Shown here: one piece after another, positions 50,029-60,000 of the stretch | Layout of the letters: each line of letters opens with the position of its first letter | Position numbering within the stretch: position 1 is the first letter of the stretch | From: Nymphaea colorata | Taxonomy: Eukaryota > Streptophyta > Magnoliopsida > Nymphaeales > Nymphaeaceae | NCBI RefSeq assembly: GCF_008831285.2 | Contig: NC_045143.1 | Location: 16,530,464 to 16,590,463, forward strand | Direction: 5' to 3' | Length of the DNA stretch: 60,000 bases | The notes under the pieces: generated by a model | Told to the model about the DNA's origin: nothing | The model's input: the letters and a program-made list of their open reading frames with translations, nothing else | Databases searched by the model: none | Translations under genes and position numbers: made by a program

Positions 50029-51689
50029 AGATACGGTATGTTGGACCATCTGCGACCTTGAGTCTAGATCTGCATCTGTGTCCATCCATTGTGCTGTCAA
50101 GAGTCTGGTGCTAAGTCTAGATAGGTTGGTGAGTTTTTTGTTGCATCGAAGAAGCCCATGGTAGTAAATTTTGTGATTCCTACCATGAAGAGTACATGTT
50201 AGTGTATAGATCCAAATATTGGCGTCTCACAAATGTATCAATAGGTTTTGTTGTCATTGAACTGACTAATCTATCATTGATTCTTCATAGTTTCCTATCA
50301 GTCCTCTTGCAGACTTTACATTCTAGTCTGGTGGTATCAGTGCGTCATTTTCTTCTTTGAGATTATCAAGGCATCATTTCTGCATGCTATGCAGATAGGG
50401 ATTTTGTTGCAACACATTCTGCTTTTATAGTGGAGACTATGACCCGCACGCTGTCTTTGGGTTTGGCGTTCGGACAAATGCAGTTGATTCCTGTCCATGA
50501 ATCTGAATTGCAACTAAGCCCCATGTGCAGGATATACTTGAATATGTTTTGGCTTGTCAATTTAAGATTGAATTTATGGTTCACGATGAATTTTATCAGC
50601 TTCTTGGTCTTGTTATGCGTTTTCCACCATTAGATCAACTTATTCTTTTCCATGGGTAAGAGGGCATAAGTTCTTTTTCTTATAAGAAGATTTATGCCCC
50701 AGATATAGCCTGTAATTTCGGACCCCCCATCTGCTACATTTTGTATCTGATACTTGCATTCGGTTTCTCGTAGTGATGGTGCTAGTAAAATTATGTTACT
50801 TTTTCAACCTTTGTTGTCCCGATGGTTTCAAAGCTGAGAAGTTATAGGACGCCATCCATTATAATTATCATAATGTGCTGGACATTCCCCTTGCTTGATG
50901 GCCTTTATCAGCTAAAGCCAGATAATTGAGCTTAGTATTAAAAGCTAAAGAAGTGGATCTGTGCCTAATTTGAAATGCCTTGAAATACTTATCGATAATG
51001 ATATCTTGTTAATTCTTGAACTTTTGCCATACATAACGATATTTGAACTTTTGGGATTTTCTTAGTATCATATGTCATATAGTACGCAATAGAATGGGAA
51101 ATATGGATCAAATAATATTAAAAAAAAAAAAAGATTTTCTCATCTTACATTACGATAAAACAGATGTTTCGATGAAAATGACGTTATGTTTGATGAAATC
51201 GAAAGATTTGCAAAGTTGCCATAAAGTATCTCTCTCCTCGACTTGAAGCGCAACGACTCTGGTGACGTGCTCCAGGATGTTTCTTGGCTGCCAAAATGCC
51301 CGCGTCTGTGAATACATGTGCGCTCCCAATTGTGCCAAATGTCCAGACTGAAAAACGAACACTAACAAACTCTGTTGGCGTTGAATCTACGAAACAAAAC
51401 TGGATACTTGTTGGCCTGGAGGGCAATAATTTAAGATATTTGCCATAGAAAACCCCCCAATATTAGACATTATTCCGGACCATATGTACATTTGTGCCGG
51501 TGAATTATGCACAACCATGGCAAGGCCTACAATGTGCAGGATATAAAAGAATTACAGGCTGAAATGCTCGTACGGTTGACAAGAGAAACTAGTGCAGGAT
51601 ATAAAAGAATTACAGGCTGAAATGCTCGTACGGTTGACAAGAGAAACTAGGGATATGGGACATACAAAAGGGACAAAGCCTTAATGAGT
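50029..51689. other. Convergent spacer between carrier and HCF173 3' ends
   Basis: It holds both 3' flanks. A moderately GC-richer patch at 51180-51430 has overlapping minus-strand ORFs of 72-80 codons without recognisable motifs. A perfect tandem duplication lies at 51534-51649, next to the HCF173 stop. Confidence 0.5.
51534..51649. repeat. Perfect 58-bp tandem duplication in the HCF173 3' flank
   Basis: Two identical head-to-tail units, 51534-51591 and 51592-51649, each starting GTGCAGGATATAAAAGAATT. They begin about 40 nt beyond the HCF173 stop (on the minus strand), so they probably lie in its 3' UTR. The absence of any difference suggests a recent event or an assembly artefact. Confidence 0.95.
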
Positions 51690-54600
51690 TCAAGTGTTCT
51701 TCTCCAGAACCGAAAGGGCCGGTGCCAAATAGTTGTTAGCTTTATCTGGCAGATGTGCTACCTGTACAATTATGAAAATATTAAAGATAGACATTAGTAC
51801 ATGACAACTAATATGAAGTGAGACGTCAGCAATTTAAGGGCATATTTGGTTGGGTGAGAAGTTGAGAAGTAACAATGAATGATTTTTACAGGCTCATTGT
51901 CACAAGCATGAAAGGATTGCGACTTACACAAACATAAGTGCAAATTTTGATTTCTCAATGCCTTCTGTGAAAGTTCACGCCCTTCAGCTATTGACTGCCG
52001 GTCATAGGCATGAGCTTCCGATTAAAAATCTCAGTCGAAAAAACATGTCCGTGATTATTCAACCTTGAATATAACGAATATTAAAGGGGTTCAACTTTCA
52101 GAGAAGGCACATACAAATAAAAAGTAAGATTATTTAATGAAAAATCTCAAGGGCCTGTAAGAGTTTGGAAACCACAAGCCAAGGAAATGAGTCTTGATAC
52201 TTCAGATCTGGCTGAAAGAGGCCTTACCAACTCATAGAGCTCGTTTCCTTGTTCAGCGACATATTCATAACATACCTGTAGAAGGTGCAAGTTAAGCCAA
52301 ATCACAATGGACCAGAACACACACACATGTACACACATAACTAGAGGTTAATGCACAAACGAATGGATAGCGGTTGTCAATCAGATCAGTGGACAGCACA
52401 TTGAACACTGAACCAACTCGGCCTCTGTAAACATGATGTGCGTTAAATTTTACTAATGTTGCATCTAAGAATGAAAAAGCACTATTTTATACTCGAAAGC
52501 CTATCAAAAGCAGGTGCCTTAGTAGATCGACCACGAGAAATATAACTAAAAAATTTATGTAAACAGCAAATATTTTCTAGGATTTCTGTCAAAGATAGCA
52601 ATGGCATACATGTACATGATAATTTCCATCTACAGACCCAGTTTGTCGATCTACGCTGTTCTGGACTGAGAAAATAGTTCAACATCCAATCTTTTGACCA
52701 AATCTATCAAGCAAAGATGCCAGATGAAGCAACAAGAAAACGTTCAATAAAATGAAATTACCATAGCAACTCCCATTGCAAATAAATTAAATTTCGGAAT
52801 GCAATACTTTGCATAATAAAATATGGAAGGCACCTTTCAGACCAAAATATTAAAAATGGGACATTTTATGGATATTAATTCAGGAAAATGGAACTCTAAA
52901 TGGAATTCTCCATGAAGCAACTAGCAAGTAATGTTTTCTGTAGGGAAACAGGATTACTAACATCAAAGCTTTTGTTTCTTGCTGTTGTATCATGCAGTGC
53001 CTTCACACATATGTCAGCCACATCAGCACAGCTAATTCCCTACATTTAAGGGATTACAATCCAGTTAAAAATCCATACACTGTCCTGAAACAAAGTGAAA
53101 CAGAGAAGCTCACCTGAGAAATTCTGTTGCCTTGATCAAATATGAGAGCACGCTGGCCTCCAGGTTCTTCCTGAATGCCAACACAAAAATGGCTTATTAC
53201 ATTGGTCTTGGAAGTACTAAGTCACCACCTTCTTAAGCAGCATATTACCTAATAGGACGTATGTATACTTGAACAAGGTACACCAAGCATACTCAGGAAA
53301 TGAGTAAAACCAGAAACCATATGGGACTGGATTTCAAGTCCCCTTTGCTCCCCAAGATTTCACCAATGCAGGATGGAAAGGATGGTTGTGAAAAGAAAAA
53401 CGAAGAGAAAAAGGGTAGAAAGAAAAAGTAGGTAGAAAGAACAAAGGGGTTCAAAAAACAGCCCCGACTGGTTTGACATAGCAGGCAAGGTCACAAGAAA
53501 GGTATTGCAGGGAATGCATTTTTCAGTTTCCTCCACACACACAGACACAAAAAGAACCTTATTGCTTTCTCCATCTTGGCAGAAGAAAGCTGCTTAGGAC
53601 AGAACGGCTATTTTGCAACAATATCCCAGACTAAAAAGTGTGGGATGTCAGCCTCAGTTTGAAGCACCATCTACTAGTGTACTCGCTCTCTTGGTTTCAC
53701 CCTTTGGTGTTATGCACAAATATGATCACAGTAAGTACCTGCAAAGGACCCGGACGTATAATGGTGTAACCAAGGCCAGATCTCCTAAGTGAATCCTCCC
53801 CAGCCTGTAAAAAACTTCAGTTAAACTTTCTGAATTATGTTGTAAAAAAATGAACTAAATTGTAGGTCATTAACAGGAAACTCTGACATGCTTATGTACC
53901 AAAATATGTGATCGAAGACCAACCTTTTTGGCTCTAAGAACTTGTTCTCTTCGAGTAGACTCAATTCCATATCCAGTGCAAGAAATGAGTATAAAATCTG
54001 TCTCTGAGCCCGTCTGCAGATGTTCAAGTATATATGAGAAGAAACATCAATTGCGCAAAATATTCAGTGTGAGAAGAAACATCACTTTCTCGTTCGTTGG
54101 AAAAATATACAACAATTGACAAGTTGTCCAATATTCAGAGCATTTTCATGAAAATAGATTAAATTACACTGGACAGAAAGCTACAAGAGAAACATTATTT
54201 CCTGGATCATACTTACAGGTAATGCTTTTATATATTCAATTATCAACTTGAAGCTCCTAAGGTCCTGGGATACTCCATTGGATGCTTCAACTTGCCTCTA
54301 GAGAAAGAACCATACATGAAGTGAGTCGGCCACAAAATGCAGCCAGTCATCAGAGAAACTGAATAAACAGTGTAGCACCTTGTTATTAGAAAAGGAATGA
54401 AACTTTGAGGAACATAATTTGTGCAATCAGGTAAATCACCTGTCGCCTAGGTTCAAAACGAATAGTTAATGTATGTACAAGGAAAGGATCCAATGGAGGG
54501 TCGTCTGGCTTTACTGAACGGAATGCAGAAAATGGCACTCTCACCTATAATTTATGCATCATAATAAAAAGGAAAAAAGTAAGGAAAAAGAAAAACACAA

Positions 54601-57216
54601 CAAAGCTGATTCAAGCCACAAATTAAACAAATAAATAAATAAGAGTAACTATTTCTTGCACAAAATTTCTGACCCTGCAGAAGCCAACTTTGGTATTTAT
54701 TCGGGCAAAATATAATTTGCTTTGAGATGTATCTGCCATGGGTCCAGCTTCAAGAATTATAACATATGATCGACCATTGCCTCCTAGAGAAAAAACCAGG
54801 CCATCATACCTACGTACAAAGAGTGGACATGGTGGAAAATTAAAATTATTATCTACAGGAATGTTAACTAAAATTAAATATTTAAAACATATAATACCGT
54901 AGACTCGTAGAGTTGATGTAGTAAACCAACTCTTGAAGTGCCGGTTTTTACAGAGTCCAACTTTATTCTACACAAGTTGGACAGCTTAAAGTTCAAAATT
55001 TACTGCTTTAGTCTCAAAAGTATATTTGACAAGAAAAAAGGCCAGCTAAAGCTCAGCTGGTCTCGCAGTTTCTTTATCAGTCTGAGACGGGCCCGTCTTG
55101 GCTCACCATAGAAGTTGAACAAGTCAAGTTTGGTCCATTCTACTCATTGACAAAGCCTTTTCTGTTATCTCCCATCATATATCATATCCATAATGCATAC
55201 CTGTCAAGAGTTCTACCCAGTGGAAGTGAAAGACGTTTTGACAGCTCCACATATCCACCTCTTGAATAGACGTATCCTAAAATAAAAAAACAAATTAACA
55301 AATAAAGTACATTAAGGGTTTTGGAATTTTGAACCAAATCAGCATTTTAAGCAACAGTTCGAATTTGAGAAATGAGCAAGACATCACCTGAGAAGACTGC
55401 GCTGCCTATTTCTGTAAACTCAAACTTGGCATCCATCCCTCCTTCATATTTGGTTGCGATAACGTCCTGAAAATAGGTTCCTTTTCGAGCTTCCCATCCT
55501 TCCAAGCACTCAGGGGATTTAAATTTTGCAATCAACAACTTGCTTTTGCTACTTTTACCAGCCCGCAGTTGGGCTAGTCTATTGTTGTAGTCCTGAAAAA
55601 AACAACTCTCAAACTCCCTCCCAATTGTGCAATGTCTTCAAGACTGGAACATTAAATCTAAGGTATCAGAGCAGGGATCTGATAGGAACTTATTAGAAAC
55701 GGCCATGTCTGCACGTGAGTGAGAGAGAGAGAGAGATTCAAGTTGTACAACGGAGAGAAGAATATTCACATGTTTATACACCAAGTGAAAATCACGATGA
55801 GTGCGTTATCCTACCAGTTAAGAGGCCGTGTAGCTACGATTCTTTTCTACCAAGCCGCATGAAGCAGATTTGTGAAAACCCAAAGGAGGACTAGTTGAAA
55901 TGAAAAACTAAAAGAATTGAAAGGCGTTTGGTTGACCTCAAAAGGCAGAACAGCGACTATTTTTGCTACGAAATAAGGATTTCTTTGTCGTCATACATTT
56001 GTGAAGCCATTCCTCATTAGAATAATGTAATTGTTCCACAACTTCCACCACCTTCCGTCCGAAACGTATGGTTTCATGGACGGTCGTTTTATATATGAAG
56101 TATTTCCCTATATTAGGAGTGTTCCATGTGAAAGCTACTTCCTACCTTTCATAGTGTAAATAACGACCTCCCAAAAGCTCCTCATCTGTTCCTTTCAAAC
56201 TTCAAAAAGACAATGGAACGGATCACTGGAAGTGACGATAAAAACACAAGGAGGGAAGGAAACTTTGAGTTCCCCGGATGAGTGAAAAAGCCCAACAACA
56301 ACTAGGGAAACCGCATTTTCTCCTGTTCAGTGCATGCATATTCAATATAGAACGTGAAAGACCAGCAACACAAAAAGCAGACCTGAAAGGCCTTGGAGAC
56401 GTTGGCCACCCCTTGATAATCAACCCTGTTGAGGTCCCCAGTGATGGCAGAACGAGCTGTTGCACAGTAGATGATCTTGTTGCAGCCTTCGACGGCAGCC
56501 CGGAGAGTCGACGGTTCACCTACATCACCTACTACAAGCCCCACTGACCTCGGGAGCATGTCGATCACAGTCTGGTCGTCCTTCCTCACTAAAGCCTGAA
56601 AGGGCGCAAAGGGTGTCCATCACCAAACGAAGGTATCACAACAAAGGAAACGTTTTAAAGAGTGACATTGACAAAGCAACGAGTCAAAAACGGAAGTCTA
56701 ACGGAGAGTAGCAACCACCAAATGAAGCAATTAGGATGACCTTCATACCTTGACCTTGTATCCCCTGATCATCAGTTTCCTGACGAGTACCCGTCCGACC
56801 CTGCTAGTGGCTCCGACGACAAGCACCGTCGTGTCCGGCGCGCCAGGAACGCTGAATTCGCAGCTAGGCCCGTCCTTTAGAAGCAGGCCATCATCGGTCT
56901 CCGACTCGCGGGTCCTTGAAATCTGACCCAATTCCGAGAACTTCCTCCACACTTCATCGAACATCTGTCTCGACCTCCGCCCCAGACCCACCGGGTTCAC
57001 ATCCTCTAAGGTCAGAGGTGACTGCTGCTGCTGCTGCTTGGTCCTTTCTTCTTGTCCTCTGGACTCGCTTCTTACCACGAGGGATCGTTGGTTGGGCCGG
57101 CACCTCCTGCTTCTGGGGATCCAATCGCATGAAAGATGAAGACCAACCAGGTTAAGGCTGTTACTGTTGCTACCAATCTGCAATGTTAAAGGCGCCCTGT
57201 TATTCGATACGGCCAT
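51690..57216 (-). CDS. HCF173: HCF173-like plastid psbA translation factor (atypical SDR with CIA30 domain), 564 aa
   Basis: Thirteen exons on the minus strand: 57216-56749, 56595-56383, 55592-55388, 55276-55201, 54809-54674, 54544-54440, 54297-54217, 54013-53924, 53804-53739, 53170-53114, 53039-52962, 52275-52228, 51761-51690. All borders are GT-AG and the frame closes at TGA. The order is a Ser/Arg-rich transit-peptide-like N-terminus with a Gln run, then DVNPVGLGRRSRQ, then a Rossmann start with GATSRVG at 135-141. A CIA30-type domain (about 228-428: YFQD, GGMDAKFEFTE, GRSYV, PFSAFR) is inserted in the Rossmann fold. The second Rossmann half has YTIIRPGPL and CADVADICVKAL, and the protein ends in LSVLEKNT. 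In Arabidopsis, HCF173 promotes psbA mRNA translation for photosystem II assembly in the chloroplast. Length and motif order agree with the family, and no exon is damaged. Confidence 0.95.
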
Positions 57217-58174
57217 TCCTCCTTTCCCTCCCTCCTCCCTCCGCTCTCCAAAGAGAGTGACGATCTATAAGAACGAGTGAGTTGGTTGATTTACATGAGA
57301 ATACAGGAAGAGACGTGGCATCACTTGATCTTCTTCTGTGGGTGGACGAAAGCCTCCACGGAAAAAACAAATGGAGAAAAAAAAGGAAAGGAAAAAACGA
57401 GGACATAGAAGAAACCAAGGCCAGAGAGTATACGTGGTAGGCTCCACCTAATCCAAAAACGAAGCTCCGCGACGCCGACTCCATTGACGGGACGATCACG
57501 CAACTAAATCGTAGGGCGCACATTGCTTTTCCAAAGCGAAAATGGGCGCTAATGGTGGGCCGAGCTTTGGCTAAAACCAGGTCAGTCGGAACACCAAAAA
57601 TGCTTCCCTGTTCCGATTGTTGTCGTTCTTGTTAGCCGGTGGGAACAATATGGATGTGAACCGTCAGGATTTGGATCCAACTTGCCATTTACTGAATTTG
57701 ATTGAGGTTTGGCATTGATCGAGTTGGATCCGTTCGGATCTGAGGGTGAAATTGTTCAGATTCAAACATATTCAGAAATTGGAATTCCGAGCAAATGGAA
57801 AGGAAATCGAATCAGTGTAGGGGAACACACCCAAGTCCATTACATCCAAATAAGCCAACATTTAGTGCGGACTCCACAACTTTTTTAATATATATATATA
57901 TATATATTGTGTGTTTGTGTGTGTAATCTCTAGAGTGCTTTGGTGAATTAAATTAACCATTTCTTTCATTTAATGATATTTTTTAAATAATAAAAAACCA
58001 AACAGTTCTTATAACATCAATATTTAATAGTATAAAAGATCAATTTTTTTACAAAAATAACTTGAACTAGAACAAGATTTATATAAAAATTAGTATTTAT
58101 GAATACATTAGGAGGTTCACATTTTGTTAAAATACTTTTTATCTCTTACCTAAGTAGTTTGGTATTTACCAATT

Positions 58175-58180
58175 TCTCTC

Positions 58181-58259
<79 letters not shown>
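58175..58259. repeat. Composite (CT)n-(TA)n microsatellite
   Basis: About 63 bp of CT repeat (one CA interruption) runs directly into about 22 bp of TA repeat. Such compound repeats are highly length-variable. Confidence 0.95.
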
Positions 58260-58949
58260 CTGCTAGATGTTAAATGTTGTGAAATGATTAAGCATTAAAA
58301 TTCAGCCACTAAATATGGTAAATGCACGAGCATTAACAATGGTTTGTAGTGTTTTTAGTGACTTTTTACTCATCCAGCAACAGTCGTGATTCTCCTATAT
58401 ATGTATGCACTATCTTATAGAGAAAATTAGTCATTTTACAAAGTCAAAAGCTGGCCTCATACATATAATATGTGGACGCCCTTCCTCTTCCTCATAATCC
58501 TTCACTAGGTTCCTTTTGACGGGACAATTCTTCTTCTTCTTCTTTTTTTCTCATGAAATTTCATAGAAGTGTTCATGAGGGTACAAAGCTGTGGTTATGC
58601 ACAATGGATGCCCCAGCGGACAAAAAGTAAATTTCAGGAAAAAAATGCCAAATCCATCAATGTTGAATTTTGAAAAAATAAATATGCATTTTGGTAGTGC
58701 TAAGCATAGGGACCATCCTGGCCCACTAAAAAGTGGGCTCGGGCCCGACCAGGCCACAGCCCATGCTCACCTCCTGGGCTGGGCTCGATTACCCGCAACC
58801 TTGGGCATGGCCTGATTTTGATAAGGCCCAGGTCTCTCTCTCTCTCTCTCTCCATGTGGCCAAAACCTTCGCCAAAGGTGGAGCTGTTTGGGTGAAAATT
58901 TTCCATCTGATCCTGTCTGTCAGATGAGTTGTATTATAGGCAAGGGCAG

Positions 58950-59110
58950 AAGGAAGAGGGCCGGCAGGGGCATTGGCTTTCTTTAGATTTTAAAAACTTT
59001 AAAAATTTATATATAAATTTAAAAATGTTTAGTTTAATATATATATAAAAAATTTAAATTTTTTTTAATTTAACCAATGCAACAAAAAATTCTTGGCTCT
59101 GCCCTGATCT
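58950..59110 (-). repeat. AT-rich dispersed repeat, copy 3 (inverted)
   Basis: Read on the minus strand it runs from GGGCAGAGCCAAGAATTTTT through a long AT-rich body with TTTATATATATATT to AAAGCCAATGCCCCTGCCGG. This parallels the 19546 and 24595 copies. Non-coding. Confidence 0.4.
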
Positions 59111-59559
59111 GATTATAGGGTGGTCATCGACCACAGAGATAAAATGTTGGGATGAAAAATTTCTGTTTAAGAGGTATGATTTCTTCAAAATGGGCTCCGA
59201 CTATTTCCTTTTCTAATTCTTACTGCTCGAAGAGATGAAACATTTGGTTGCCTCTCCAATACTTCTTTAGACCTAAAATCCTGTCCTTCCTTTGCTTATC
59301 AGTTTTTACCACCAACATCAAAACAACACAGTTATAGTTATGTTGGTGGGTATCGACAATTCTGATCACTACTCGGGCTAATAAAATAACCGTGTTAAGT
59401 TTCGGGTCGTTTTTCTCACGTAAAAATCCCTACCCCACGAATCAAACGACGTCCGTGGCATTCTAGTAAAGTTTTTCCCCGCTTGTTACGCTGGAAAGAA
59501 GCAAAACAAACGGGGGACACCCCTAGACTGGCCCGCCACCTCTTCTAACCCGCCCTCCC

Positions 59560-60000
59560 CTTCTCACCGAACCTCTCTCTCTCTCTCTCTCTCTCTCTAA
59601 CGGTGCGCGCTTTCTTGAGTCCGGCGGCAGTCTCCAACGGCGTAGTCTGCTTGGGCGAGGATCTTCATCATCACCTGTTCTCTCTCTCTCTCTCTCTCTC
59701 TGTAGGCCAGCTCTGGGGCGAACTACACCTGCTGTCGTGGTTGCATAGCGGGAGGCGCTCTTGGAGCACGACGCAGTGGGGTCCTTCTCTTTCTTTCTTT
59801 TCTTTCTGTTCGCTGCGTCATTTATTTGTTTCCTTGATTCGAGAACCGGTCTTGTCTTGCTAGTTCTGATTGTATGCATTTGGAGTTGTTGACTTCTGGT
59901 CGAGAGGCGTGGTGATTGTGATCGATATAAGTTGAACTAAAGTCTCCATAAAATGAAAAATGCTTTTCTTTTCCCCTTTTATTCTCCATAAAGTGAAGAA
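59560..60000 (+). other. CT-rich, possible 5' leader of a gene continuing past the right edge
   Basis: Two (CT)n blocks (59573-59598 and about 59681-59701) lie in a GC-richer stretch with TCCGGCGGCAGTCTCC. This composition resembles the leader of the BELL and NPF-C genes here and is head to head with HCF173. No reliable ATG or splice pattern is visible before the window ends. Confidence 0.3.

Larger units (their letters stand above)
57217..59550. other. HCF173 upstream region and repeat-rich intergenic DNA
   Basis: Leader and promoter of HCF173 lie just right of 57216, without a clear TATA box. Beyond about 57600 the sequence is repeat-like (GGATTTGGATCC and GAGTTGGATCCG-type words), then a (TA)n near 57890-57907 and the composite microsatellite at 58175-58259. 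Short GGGCTCGGGCCCGACC and CTGGGCTGGGCTCG words at 58730-58800 look like transposon-derived DNA. No gene recognised. Confidence 0.5.

Noticed and set aside
51150-51426. Overlapping minus-strand ORFs of 72 and 80 codons in a GC-richer patch
   Set aside because: No motif or exon structure, and two frames are equally open. Left as unexplained intergenic sequence.
1-60000. tRNA and rRNA genes, CRISPR arrays, bacterial-type operons
   Set aside because: No T-loop-type tRNA box patterns, rRNA blocks or spaced direct repeats were seen. The genes are plant nuclear genes.

Overview
The window is nuclear DNA of a flowering plant. It is AT-rich and has long intergenic tracts with microsatellites and transposon debris. 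The genes have many introns with GT-AG borders and belong to plant families: a plastid biogenesis factor, a BEL1-like homeodomain protein, NPF transporters, a mitochondrial carrier and Elongin-C. The exact lineage cannot be settled from the sequence; I see nothing typical of grasses. No prokaryotic, viral or CRISPR-like system is visible.

Layout: (1) 1-4.5 kb: the 5' part of an Elongin-C gene on the minus strand, whose last exon I could not find and which probably lies beyond the left edge. (2) 4.6-13.9 kb: a gene desert holding a clean 788-bp non-autonomous hAT-like element (7786-8573) with 8-bp target-site duplications. (3) 14.0-29.2 kb: a same-strand tandem array of three complete NRT1/PTR family (NPF5.6/5.7-type) transporter genes, each with four coding exons joined at the same positions. 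B and C resemble each other more than A. Intron 3 of copy A carries an antisense U2 snRNA fragment. (4) 29.2-36.3 kb: intergenic repeats. (5) 36.3-42.2 kb: a BEL1-like TALE homeobox gene with a leader intron and a tiny uORF. (6) 43.9-50.0 kb: a seven-exon mitochondrial carrier gene of the At2g37890/At3g53940 type. (7) 51.7-57.2 kb, minus strand: a 13-exon HCF173 gene, tail to tail with the carrier and with a perfect 58-bp tandem duplication just past its stop codon. (8) 57.2-60 kb: repeats, then a CT-rich stretch that may be the leader of another plus-strand gene.

All exon boundaries were built by hand from splice signals, family homology recalled from memory, and reading-frame continuity. 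Every complete gene closes in frame: the NPF copies are 584, 590 and 594 aa, the BELL protein 740 aa, the carrier 353 aa and HCF173 564 aa. The genes do not form a single pathway. The NPF array and the HCF173, BELL and carrier genes are ordinary plant neighbours, although the NPF5-carrier proximity resembles a linkage I recall from Arabidopsis chromosomes 2 and 3.
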